In this document: piece by piece, positions 8,502 to 16,670 of the stretch
Layout: each line of letters begins with the position of its first letter
Numbering within the stretch: the first letter of the stretch is position 1
NCBI RefSeq assembly: GCF_003721595.1
Contig: NZ_RJJR01000005.1
Span: forward strand, 295,027 to 359,026
Length of the DNA: 64,000 bases
DNA from: Hanamia caeni
Lineage (GTDB): Bacteria > Bacteroidota > Bacteroidia > Chitinophagales > Chitinophagaceae
Direction of reading: 5' to 3'
Notes under the pieces: generated by a model
What the model saw: the letters and a program-made list of their open reading frames with translations, nothing else
What the model was told of the DNA's origin: nothing
Databases searched by the model: none
Program-made: the position numbers and the translations under genes

Positions 8502-9497
8502 TTATTTATTTAATAATTTTTTGCATTCTTCCAGAAGCCTTTCTTTTTGAATGGCCACAGTTCCTACCTGTTCACAAACAATGCCACCGGCTATATTTGA
8601 AATTCTCGCCGACAGGTCAATGTTTTTTGTGGCAATATACACCAGCGCTGCTACAGCAATAACGGTATCGCCGGCTCCGCTTACATCTGCAATATTTCTC
8701 CGGTGAGATGGAATAATTTTTTTATCAGCATCCTGTTGATAAAAAACGCCCCTTTCAGAAAGTGTAATCAGCGATGCTGAATGATTTAACGCTGTATTTA
8801 GAAGCGCATGAATTCTGCACATTAGTTCCTCAGTAACCGCTTCGGGTATCAGGTTAAGCCCTGAGAAAACTTCAGCTAAGTTCGGCTTGAATAGAGTGGC
8901 ATTTTTGAAGCTAAAAAAGTTCTTCCTTTTAGGATCTACTGCCGTCAAAACATTATTTTGATTGCAAATTTGAATTGTGTGCGTAATAATTTTTTCTGTA
9001 AGAATGCCTTTGTTATAGTCTTCCAATATTACCAAATCGGGCTTTTCATTCAGGATAAATTTTTCAATTTGATTGTTTAGTTTCTCTTCATCATTAAAAT
9101 TCAGATCTTCCAGGGTTTCGGCATCAAGGCGCATCATTTGTTGGTTGCGGCTGATTATCCTGATTTTGTTGGTGGTGATCCTGTTTTTACTTTCCAGGAT
9201 AAACCGTGTATCCACATTATTTTCGCGCAACAGATTTTTCAGTTGCAACCCATCTTCATCATCTCCCAAAATGGAAAGCAAAGCAACTGAAGCTCCCAAC
9301 GCCTGCACATTGAGCGCAACATTACCGGCGCCACCAATTCTTTTTTCCTTTTCATTTACAAGTACAACCGGAACCGGGGCCTCGGGGGAAATTCTCTCAA
9401 CATTTCCCCACCAGTAGGTGTCTAACATTACGTCGCCAATAATTGCAACCTTTAACCTGGAAATTTCTTCAAATAATTTATCAAAATCAAAACTCAT
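8502..9497 (-). CDS. PfkB-family D-glycero-beta-D-manno-heptose-7-phosphate kinase-like (RfaE1/HldE kinase domain)
   Basis: A PfkB-type sugar kinase closely resembling the kinase domain of HldE/RfaE, which phosphorylates heptose 7-phosphate for ADP-heptose and LPS core synthesis. Visible motifs are GDVMLDTYWWGNVERISPEA near the N-terminus, RIGGAGNVALNVQALGA (PfkB signature 1), RRNIADVSGAGDTVIA (signature 2 with the catalytic Asp) and a Gly-rich ending. No cytidylyltransferase domain is fused. I chose the ATG at 9497 (331 residues) because the longer frame from 9563 adds a poor 22-residue extension inside the permease gene. This start overlaps the permease stop by 11 bp, indicating coupling. 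Confidence 0.85.
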   Translation of the reverse strand: MSFDFDKLFEEISRLKVAIIGDVMLDTYWWGNVERISPEAPVPVVLVNEKEKRIGGAGNVALNVQALGASVALLSILGDDEDGLQLKNLLRENNVDTRFILESKNRITTNKIRIISRNQQMMRLDAETLEDLNFNDEEKLNNQIEKFILNEKPDLVILEDYNKGILTEKIITHTIQICNQNNVLTAVDPKRKNFFSFKNATLFKPNLAEVFSGLNLIPEAVTEELMCRIHALLNTALNHSASLITLSERGVFYQQDADKKIIPSHRRNIADVSGAGDTVIAVAALVYIATKNIDLSARISNIAGGIVCEQVGTVAIQKERLLEECKKLLNK

Positions 9498-10935
9498 TCG
9501 ATCTGTGATTTGTTTTTCTGGCTTGAATTGTAATAAAATAGACAGGAATACCTGCCAGCACAATTCCCAATCCCCACAATGTATAAACAGGTTTAAAAAT
9601 TATTAGAAAAATACAAAAAATGCATCCCATACATATATATAAAGCGGGAAGAAAAGGATATCCATAAGCTTTATATGGCCTGCTCATTTCCGGCCGTGTT
9701 TTTCGAAGCACAAAAATTCCTATAATAGTGAGTACATAAAAAATAACCACTACAAATGCAATCATATCAAGAAGATCATTGTATCCGCCACTTAAACAAA
9801 GGAGGGAAGCTACAATTGCCTGAGCCCAAAGGGCCCATTCAGGAACTGCTTTCTTATTTAATATTCCTGACTTTCTAAAAAATAGTCCATCTTTTGCCAT
9901 TGTATAATAAACCCTTGCTCCCGCCAAAATAAGGCCATTGTTGCATCCAAAAGTTGAAACCATAATCATCGCAGCAATTATCACAGCACCCGCCTTTCCA
10001 AAAATCGCATTCGACGCAGCTACAGCCACTCTGTCGCCACCGGGGAAAGCTATTTCATGCAATGGAAGTACATATAAGTACATTAAATTGGTTACTATGT
10101 AAATAATACAAACCGTCAGCGTTCCGAAAAAGAGGCTAAGGCCAATATTTCGTTTGGGATTTTTTATTTCCGCAGCAATAAAAGTTACGTTATTCCACGC
10201 ATCGCTGCTAAAAAGGGAGCCCACCATTGAAGCCGCGATGGCTCCTATTAAAATTGTACCACTGATGGGAAACCAGTTGCCATTTTTTACAAAAGATCCC
10301 GCTGATTTTTCCAACTGAACGGCATGGAATCCGGTTTGCCAGTTTTCATCCCAAAAATTATGCTTTACCACCAAAAAACCAAGCACTATGAGACCAAAAA
10401 GTGAAAATAATTTTACAGAAGTAAAAGTTGTCTGAATAATTTTTCCTCCCCTAATTCCCCTGGTATTAGTGTAAGTAAGAAAAATTATTAAGGCGATCGC
10501 CAAAATCTGCGCAGCAGAAATATGGAAATTTCCTAAGGAAAAAAGAAAAACGGTTTCACCAACTCCCGGGACTATGTAGGCTGTAAAACGACTAAATGCG
10601 ACTGCCACTGCAGCTATTGTTGCAGTTTGAATTACCGTAAAAGAACTCCATCCATATAAAAATCCAAATAATGGATTGAATGCTTCTTTTAAGTATACAT
10701 ATTGTCCGCCTGCCCTGGGAAACATTCCGCTCATTTCACCGTAACTTATTGCTGCTACAACGGTCATAATTCCGCTAAGCACCCAAACTACAATAAGCCA
10801 TCCAGCACTTCCAACATTTCTTACAATATCAGTGCTGACGATAAAAATTCCGGAACCAATCATAGAGCCTGCAACGATCATGGTTGCATCTATCAAACGT
10901 AAACTTGGCTTAAAGGCAGTGGCATGTTGATTCAT
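9487..10935 (-). CDS. APC-family amino-acid permease
   Basis: A 482-residue inner-membrane transporter with about 12 hydrophobic spans. The first span carries the APC signature GSMIGSGIFIVS. This is followed by ISYGEMSGMFPRAGGQYVYL, a typical amino-acid permease segment, and by FSSDAWNNVTFIAAEIKNPK in the middle. The nearest families are LAT/SteT-type amino-acid exchangers. It imports or exchanges amino acids; the substrate cannot be decided. A hairpin with a seven-base U-tract ends exactly at the start codon. The stop overlaps the heptose kinase start. Confidence 0.9.
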   Translation of the reverse strand: MNQHATAFKPSLRLIDATMIVAGSMIGSGIFIVSTDIVRNVGSAGWLIVVWVLSGIMTVVAAISYGEMSGMFPRAGGQYVYLKEAFNPLFGFLYGWSSFTVIQTATIAAVAVAFSRFTAYIVPGVGETVFLFSLGNFHISAAQILAIALIIFLTYTNTRGIRGGKIIQTTFTSVKLFSLFGLIVLGFLVVKHNFWDENWQTGFHAVQLEKSAGSFVKNGNWFPISGTILIGAIAASMVGSLFSSDAWNNVTFIAAEIKNPKRNIGLSLFFGTLTVCIIYIVTNLMYLYVLPLHEIAFPGGDRVAVAASNAIFGKAGAVIIAAMIMVSTFGCNNGLILAGARVYYTMAKDGLFFRKSGILNKKAVPEWALWAQAIVASLLCLSGGYNDLLDMIAFVVVIFYVLTIIGIFVLRKTRPEMSRPYKAYGYPFLPALYICMGCIFCIFLIIFKPVYTLWGLGIVLAGIPVYFITIQARKTNHRSNEF

Positions 10936-10963
10936 AAAAAAATCCCGTTTTAAAATAAACGGG
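10936..10963 (-). terminator. Rho-independent terminator/attenuator abutting the permease start
   Basis: On the minus strand CCCGTTT (10963-10957) pairs with AAACGGG (10950-10944) around a six-base loop, followed by A and seven T (10942-10936), directly before the permease ATG at 10935. This is a classic intrinsic terminator. It would end the OmpH-like transcript, but its position also makes it a leader element for the permease. Confidence 0.75.
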
Positions 10964-10998
10964 GTTGAAGATAAATATTTATTTCACATTCCTCATCT

Positions 10999-11598
10999 TC
11001 ACTTTTTTTTGGAGGAATCCAGACTATTTAATCCCTGGATTACTTCCGGAGTAATATTAAGGGTTGAATCTTTATAAAACATAAAACCGGGCTCATAGGA
11101 AAATATGTAGGAATATTTGCCATCCTTATTAAAGTCTCTTAAAAAGTTTTGAATGCGGATCAAAATATCTTCTTTCATTTTTGAGTTGGCATTAAAAAGA
11201 TCATTGTCAATATTTTGTTTTCTTTCCTGTAAATCCTGTTGCATTTTATTAATTTCCTGCATAGCGTCCTGCTGTTGTGCCTGGCTCATTGAGGCCGCTT
11301 TTTGCTGCAACTGCATTGCGCGGCTTTGATATCTTTTTTGCAGGGCCGTAATTTCATCATTAGCCCGGGTTTGCTTTTCCTCAAAGTCTTTTTTTAATTT
11401 TTTATAATAGCCATAATTATTTTGCAAAGAATCCAAATCTATATAGGCAACTTTCGCCTTTTCATTATGGCTTGGCTGCCCCGAGTCTGGTACCTTCTGA
11501 TTAATTTGTGTTGAATGCGTACCTGTAAAATGTAAATAATAGAGATATCCGACAAGAATCAGCAATATGATATTGAAAATGAGTAAAAATTTTTTCAT
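10999..11598 (-). CDS. OmpH/Skp-family periplasmic chaperone
   Basis: A 199-residue protein with an N-terminal signal anchor (residues 4-22). A Skp/OmpH domain opens with KVAYIDLDSLQNNYGYYKK and continues as a long Gln/Lys/Glu-rich coiled coil (about residues 70-140) with the QQ...M repeats typical of Skp tentacles. It ends with a conserved segment (YSYIFSYEPGFMFYKDSTLNIT) seen in Bacteroidota OmpH proteins. Skp holds unfolded outer-membrane proteins in the periplasm. The usual partner genes (bamA, lpxD) are not next to it. A terminator follows immediately, so it is likely monocistronic. Confidence 0.88.
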   Translation of the reverse strand: MKKFLLIFNIILLILVGYLYYLHFTGTHSTQINQKVPDSGQPSHNEKAKVAYIDLDSLQNNYGYYKKLKKDFEEKQTRANDEITALQKRYQSRAMQLQQKAASMSQAQQQDAMQEINKMQQDLQERKQNIDNDLFNANSKMKEDILIRIQNFLRDFNKDGKYSYIFSYEPGFMFYKDSTLNITPEVIQGLNSLDSSKKK

Positions 11599-11801
11599 GC
11601 CTATTTATTTAGAGGCAAGATAAAAAAAACGGATGGTTGTGTAAATACTGTGTTTTGATTTATGATACGATTAACAGGCTCGAGTGTAATACAGCAAACA
11701 AAAAAATATAGCTGATTTATATTTTATTAAAGAAAAACTAATTCTGAATTATAATATGTCAGTTAAGTGTTGCTGACTGATAACACTTTGTAACATAATC
11801 C

Positions 11802-12122
11802 TTAGCTAAACGAAGCTAATTTTAGCTTTAAGAGAGCATGTTGGGTATTTTTCAATAACGAATGAGTAACAGCTTTTGCTTTTTGCAAATGTATCACCCT
11901 TGCAGATTCTGTAATAATATGGAGTTCATTCATTAACCGATTTACAACCTGGTCATCATGAACTTCAGCGATATGGCATGCTTTGTGAAAATTGGTATGC
12001 ATTCCTAATCTATCGAGAATGGGAGAACCGTCCTTTACTTCAGGGTAAAAAATCAATTTTTTTACAAAATAAAAAGTCTTTCCGTTGATTTCCCGTGTAT
12101 AAGCATTGTAAATATTTTCCAT
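11802..12122 (-). CDS. Small conserved-looking hypothetical protein
   Basis: A 106-residue frame with no signal peptide or membrane segment and a balanced amino-acid composition. The N-terminal half (NGKTFYFVKKLIFYPEVKD) looks beta-structured, and the second half is helical and rich in His, Lys and Leu. I do not recognise a family. It stands alone between the OmpH-like gene and the polysaccharide cluster, on the opposite strand from that cluster. Good codon texture and normal length argue for a real gene. Confidence 0.6.
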   Translation of the reverse strand: MENIYNAYTREINGKTFYFVKKLIFYPEVKDGSPILDRLGMHTNFHKACHIAEVHDDQVVNRLMNELHIITESARVIHLQKAKAVTHSLLKNTQHALLKLKLASFS

Positions 12123-12718
12123 AACACCTGTTTGAATTTAAGAAATATCGAAGAATTCTTCCACCAGTGAGCATTTTATAAAGTATTAATAAAATTTGTG
12201 CCACTAAGTGTAACAGGTTATTCAGAGGTAGGGGTTATAGGTATTTTTAAAGGATTTGGGTGATAATAAGTTGTAGGTTGGTTTCATTCAACTGATTCCC
12301 ATCTTTAGCAGATGGTGAAAAAAATCTACGCCGGGAGTTTCAAAGGAATTGAAGCAAAAATTCGTAAGAAGATGTAAATATAAAATGCGGATCCTGGGAA
12401 TGCAAGTCTTTTTTTAAAAATTTATCCACATCGTTATTAAGGTTCATTCAAACCCCGCAGTTAATTGGCCTATCGGTTGGTAAATGATCCAGAATTTTGA
12501 TTTCTGAAAACATTTGAACGTACTGCAAATTTTTTTAACCCAAAAATTTGGATATCACCGTTTAAACTATTAGGTTTGTGCCCGCAAAAGATAATTTTTA
12601 TTATCCAACCCACAAGAAAGATCTGATTTTTACGTTATTACCCTGATCCCGTTCCTAACAAAAATCACTGATTATATCCACTGTGCTTTAAGTAATGATT
12701 ACGGATAATAAATAGAAT
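12123..12718. other. 596-bp leader region before the polysaccharide cluster
   Basis: No gene is visible. The right part carries a well-formed Bacteroidota promoter (12547-12578) and a transcript leader of about 130 nt. That leader contains a weak 6-bp hairpin (GATAAT/ATTATC, 12590-12605). A small inverted repeat, CCATCT/AGATGG, lies at 12299-12315. The remainder shows nothing I can name. Confidence 0.5.
12547..12578 (+). promoter_or_regulatory. Bacteroidota-type promoter for the polysaccharide cluster
   Basis: TTTG at 12547-12550 and TAGGTTTG at 12571-12578 are separated by 20 bp. This matches the Bacteroides primary sigma consensus (TTTG at -33, TAnnTTTG at -7) in sequence and spacing. Transcription would begin near 12585, leaving a leader of about 134 nt before the export lipoprotein gene at 12719. 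It is the best promoter match found in the window. Confidence 0.65.
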
Positions 12719-13510
12719 ATGCCCAAAGTATTTTTACCTCTGATAATTTTTGTTTCGGCCTCCATTATGATTTCTTCCTGTGCCAACTCGAAGAAAATTG
12801 TGTATTTCAACAATGTACCTGATGCTACATTTAAAGACACTAAAGTGCCGAGGCAATCACCGATACAACCAAATGATATTTTAAGTATTACCATCAGCAG
12901 TGCAAACGCCGAAGCATCGCAACCTTTTAATTTGCAATCAAACAATGTAAGCCGCGCAACTACCGTTACCGGAAGCAATAATGAATCCGGAGGATATTTG
13001 GTAAATGCTAATGGCACAGTTGATTTGCCTATTTTGGGCGCTGTAGAAGCCGCAGGGCTTACAAAGGAAGAATTAAAAACAAAGATTACTGATATTATTT
13101 TAAACAAAAAGCTATTGGTAGATCCGATTGTAGACATAAGGTATTTAAACTATGAAGTTACTATCCTTGGAGAAGTAGCGAGGCCGACCGTAATAACGGT
13201 TCCAAATGAAAAAATCTCGTTGCTGAAGGCTCTGGGCCTGGCAGGTGACCTTACCATTTATGGAAAGCGCGATAATGTTTTGTTGATCAGGGAAGAAAAC
13301 GGAGCGAAGATTACGCGGCACATTAATTTGAATTCCAGCGATTTTTTTAATTCTCCATATTATTATTTGAAGCCGAATGATGTTGTATATGTTCAACCCA
13401 ATGCAACAAAAGCTGCCACAGCAACCAGGTCAACCCAATTTTTACCAATAATTTTTAGTGCGTTATCAGTGGTTGCAATTGTTTTAGATAGACTTTTAAG
13501 ATATCCGTAG
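12719..13510 (+). CDS. Wza-like polysaccharide export outer-membrane lipoprotein
   Basis: A 263-residue OPX-family protein. The lipoprotein signal ends in the lipobox ISSC (Cys about residue 21). A Poly_export domain follows, with IQPNDILSITIS and later VNANGTVDLPILGAVEAAGLT. After that comes an SLBB-like domain (VTILGEVARPTVITVPNEKISLLKAL). A C-terminal hydrophobic helix (TQFLPIIFSALSVVAIVLDRLL) is typical of Bacteroidota versions. It forms the outer-membrane exit channel, working with the Wzc-like kinase encoded 18 bp downstream. It is the first gene of the cluster and follows the promoter at 12547-12578. Confidence 0.93.
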   Translation: MPKVFLPLIIFVSASIMISSCANSKKIVYFNNVPDATFKDTKVPRQSPIQPNDILSITISSANAEASQPFNLQSNNVSRATTVTGSNNESGGYLVNANGTVDLPILGAVEAAGLTKEELKTKITDIILNKKLLVDPIVDIRYLNYEVTILGEVARPTVITVPNEKISLLKALGLAGDLTIYGKRDNVLLIREENGAKITRHINLNSSDFFNSPYYYLKPNDVVYVQPNATKAATATRSTQFLPIIFSALSVVAIVLDRLLRYP

Positions 13511-13528
13511 AATTTCAAATCATTGAAA

Positions 13529-15865
13529 ATGCAGTTGAACAGAAATCACAATAGGGAAGAAAAGGAAACGAATTTTATGCAGCAATTTGCGTCAAAATAT
13601 ATTCCTTATTGGCCTCTTTTTCTCATTGCAATTTTGATCGGATTAGTAGCAGCCCACATTTACCTGAGGTATACCACGCCAATGTATCAGGCTGCAGCTA
13701 CATTAATCATTAAAGACGAAAAGAAGGGCAATGAGGAATCAAAACTGGTGGAATCTCTCGATCAAATTTCATCTAAAAAAATTGTTGAAAACGAAATTGA
13801 AATTTTACAGAGCAGGAAACTAATGGAAAATGTGGTGAGAAAATTAGGTCTGTATGCTCCGGTGTATAAAAAAGGCGATGTGCATGATGTTTTAGCTTAT
13901 ACGCAATCCCCTGTGACTATCTTTGCTCTGTATCCAGATTCTCTCCGCAGTTATGACAAAATAGACATAAATTATGACCGGGTTCAAAACACGGTAACTC
14001 TTGACCACAAATATTCTTTCCCCATAGATAGCCTGGTTACCACGCCTTATGGAAGGCTTAAGTTTATGCCAAATAAGTATTTTAAAGAGGACACAGTCAA
14101 GAAACAATTATATTTTTCGCTGAATCGTCCGAAAGTGGTTGCCCCCTGGTTTTTACCGGGTTTATTCGTGCAGGCAGCAAATAAACTTTCCTCAATTGTT
14201 GAATTATATTACAGGGATGAAAATCCGTTGAGAGCTGAAAATATTTTGAATCAGCTTATTGAGTCATACCAGCAATCTGCTAACGAGGAGAAAGATATTC
14301 TTGCGAAAAATACACTTGAGTTTGTGAATAACAGGCTGGCGCTTGTAGAGCGCGACATGGACAGCATTGAAAGAAAGGTGCAGCAATATAAATCAGGGAA
14401 TCAGGCAGTTGATATCAGTACGCAAGGCCAGTTATTTCTGCAAAATGTGAGTGCAAATGATCAGAAGTTGGGAGATTTGAACACACAGCTTGCAGTTTTG
14501 GAGAAAGTAGAAGATTTTGTGAAATCTAATAAAAACAGTAAAGGAGGTATTGTGCCTTCTACTTTAGGTGTTTCTGATCCGATGCTTAGTCAGTTAGTTG
14601 ACAAATTATATGCTTCTGAACTTGAATATGATAATTTGAGGAAAACGGTAGGAGAAAATAATCCGAGTCTGGTAACAATCGCAGATAGAATTAATAAAAT
14701 AAAACCCAGCATTTTAAGCAATATAAGCAGCCAAAGGCAAAGCCTTCTGGCAAGTAAACAAAATATCAACGCTACAAACCAGGCTTATAAATCAGTTCTC
14801 GAAACTGTTCCTAAAAAAGAGCGCGAACTACTGGATATCAGCAGAGAACAACAAATAAAAAGTGACCTTTATTCTTTTCTGCTTCAGAAAAAGGAGGAAA
14901 GTGAAATCGCTTATGCATCTGCGGTTTCCAATAGCAGGGTAGTTGATTATGCGCAAGCTTCTCCAAGCCCGGTTAGTCCAAAAAGAATGCTCATTTACTT
15001 AATTTCTGTTTTATTATTAGTTGGAATAGCCGCGGCATTTATTTTTATTAAAGAATTCCTCACCGGGAAGGTGCTTTATAGACATGAAATTGAGTCTTTA
15101 ACTACGATTCCGATTATCGGTGAAGTCGCTTTTGATAAATCAAAAGACAAAATTGTAATTGAAAAAGGAAAAAGAAGTTTTGTGGCTGAAGAGTTTAGAA
15201 AATTAAGGATATCTCTTTCCTTTTTGGGTATCGATTCCTCTCACAAAAAAATATTGGTTACTTCGAGTATTTCCGGTGAAGGGAAAAGTTTTATATCAGC
15301 CAATTTAGCAATGAGCCTTGCTTTGACAGGGAAAAAAGCTGTTTTAATAGACATGGATTTGAACAATCCGACCTTGAATAAGATATTAGATGTAGATAGA
15401 GAAGCCGGGATCACTGAGTATCTTGAGGGGGAAAAAGACCCGGAGGATATTATAAAACAACTTGACCATCACGAAAATTTATTTTTTATTTCTGCAGGAG
15501 CATACCTTCCAAATGACCCTTCAGAACTGTTGTCAAACGGAAAAGTGGTTGATTTGCTTAATTACCTTGAAAATATATTTGATTTTATAGTTATTGATAC
15601 CTCGCCGATCGTATTGGTAACGGATGGTTATGTGTTAACCAGTTTATGTGATGCAACCTTGTATGTGATAAGGCATAACTATACACCAAAAATGCTAATC
15701 AGGAGGATTGATGAGAACATCCATATTAATCCTATAAATAATCCTGCTATTATTTTTAATGGCGTGAAAATGAGGGGATTTTTTAAGAATAATTATGGCT
15801 ATGGCTATGATTATGTGTACGGAAATAAAGACCGTAGGATTTTAGAAAAAAAGGAAGTTATCTAA
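13529..15865 (+). CDS. Wzc-like polysaccharide co-polymerase tyrosine autokinase
   Basis: A 778-residue inner-membrane protein controlling chain length and export. Two membrane spans (about residues 26-47 and 488-508) flank a large periplasmic Wzz domain with coiled-coil segments. The cytoplasmic BY-kinase domain has Walker A ISGEGKS near residue 583, Walker A' VLIDMDLNNP and Walker B FIVIDTSP. A C-terminal tyrosine cluster (NNYGYGYDYVYGN) supplies autophosphorylation sites. I prefer the ATG at 13529 to the TTG at 13523. Phosphorylation cycling usually governs assembly with the Wza-like channel encoded just upstream. Confidence 0.93.
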   Translation: MQLNRNHNREEKETNFMQQFASKYIPYWPLFLIAILIGLVAAHIYLRYTTPMYQAAATLIIKDEKKGNEESKLVESLDQISSKKIVENEIEILQSRKLMENVVRKLGLYAPVYKKGDVHDVLAYTQSPVTIFALYPDSLRSYDKIDINYDRVQNTVTLDHKYSFPIDSLVTTPYGRLKFMPNKYFKEDTVKKQLYFSLNRPKVVAPWFLPGLFVQAANKLSSIVELYYRDENPLRAENILNQLIESYQQSANEEKDILAKNTLEFVNNRLALVERDMDSIERKVQQYKSGNQAVDISTQGQLFLQNVSANDQKLGDLNTQLAVLEKVEDFVKSNKNSKGGIVPSTLGVSDPMLSQLVDKLYASELEYDNLRKTVGENNPSLVTIADRINKIKPSILSNISSQRQSLLASKQNINATNQAYKSVLETVPKKERELLDISREQQIKSDLYSFLLQKKEESEIAYASAVSNSRVVDYAQASPSPVSPKRMLIYLISVLLLVGIAAAFIFIKEFLTGKVLYRHEIESLTTIPIIGEVAFDKSKDKIVIEKGKRSFVAEEFRKLRISLSFLGIDSSHKKILVTSSISGEGKSFISANLAMSLALTGKKAVLIDMDLNNPTLNKILDVDREAGITEYLEGEKDPEDIIKQLDHHENLFFISAGAYLPNDPSELLSNGKVVDLLNYLENIFDFIVIDTSPIVLVTDGYVLTSLCDATLYVIRHNYTPKMLIRRIDENIHINPINNPAIIFNGVKMRGFFKNNYGYGYDYVYGNKDRRILEKKEVI

Positions 15866-15921
15866 TAATAAATCTATACCAATGAAAAATTATTAAACTC
15901 AATTCACTGAATGTGACTGAG

Positions 15922-15945
15922 GACGGCGAAGCCGTGTGTCTTTTT
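15922..15945 (+). terminator. Short hairpin with T-run ahead of the NusG-like gene
   Basis: ACGGC (15923-15927), loop GAA, GCCGT (15931-15935), then a T-run at 15941-15945. It lies in the 131-bp gap between the kinase gene and the NusG-like gene. It could be a weak terminator or attenuator that shapes expression of the downstream cluster, and possibly a site at which the antiterminator acts. The stem is short, so confidence is moderate. Confidence 0.45.
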
Positions 15946-15996
15946 AAAATATTAATCCTTTGAATTGCTGCAGTTTTAAATTTTAATAATTAAATT

Positions 15997-16524
15997 ATGC
16001 AGACGAATTGGTACCTGATCTACACAAAAAATAATTGGGAGAAAAAAATAGCCTCCAAACTTTCAAAAAGGAAAATCGAAAATTATTATCCTTTGCATTC
16101 GGTAATAACTAACAAAAATGGAAAAGCGAAACTTCAGAAAGTTCCATTGTTCCCAAATTATCTCTTTGTAAAAACAGCAGAAAGCGATAAAGATTTTATT
16201 TTGTCCTTAAATAAGGTGATTAACTTTGTATACTGGAAGCAAAGACCAGCTTTAGTTTCAGAAAATGATATTTTGTTAATAAAAAATTTTACAAAAAATT
16301 TCTATGATATAAAAGTTCAAAAAATTCAAGTGAATGGGAGCAGTTTATCACACATGATAGATGGCGCAACCCAATCTTTCTCAGAAAATATTTTAAAAAT
16401 TAGGAATACTGTTGCTAAAGTTAGTATTCCTGTGATTGGCCTTACTTTAAGTGCAGAAATTGATGGGCAGAAATCTTTGCAACCTCTTTTATCGCAGGAG
16501 GCAAGCTTACATCTTCTTCAATAA
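15997..16524 (+). CDS. NusG/RfaH/UpxY-like transcription antiterminator
   Basis: A 175-residue specialised NusG paralog. The NGN domain (residues 1-105) is clear, with NWYLIYTKNNWEKKIASKL at the start and KVPLFPNYLFVK in the centre. This resembles the UpxY regulators that promote elongation through Bacteroides capsule operons. The C-terminal KOW domain is degenerate: the glycine-rich loop expected before the last strands is replaced by a Ser/Asn-rich stretch, and only VAKVSIPVIGLTLSAEID is KOW-like. It lies inside the cluster, third in order, so it probably helps RNA polymerase through the very long downstream transcript. Confidence 0.85.
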   Translation: MQTNWYLIYTKNNWEKKIASKLSKRKIENYYPLHSVITNKNGKAKLQKVPLFPNYLFVKTAESDKDFILSLNKVINFVYWKQRPALVSENDILLIKNFTKNFYDIKVQKIQVNGSSLSHMIDGATQSFSENILKIRNTVAKVSIPVIGLTLSAEIDGQKSLQPLLSQEASLHLLQ

Positions 16525-16670
16525 AAATAACAGTAAAAAACTTTTACTTCCTAATTATAATTTGTAGATATAGCTGCTAATTTTTAGCTCTCATGGAATG
16601 AAATCCGCTTAACTTTTAGAAACCCAGCTCATTTCCTCCAATTTTTTAATTCATTCCAAACCACAAATAA

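Noticed and set aside
9073..9417. Plus-strand 114-codon frame
   Set aside because: It lies opposite the PfkB kinase gene and has low-complexity Ser/Phe-rich composition typical of an antisense shadow.
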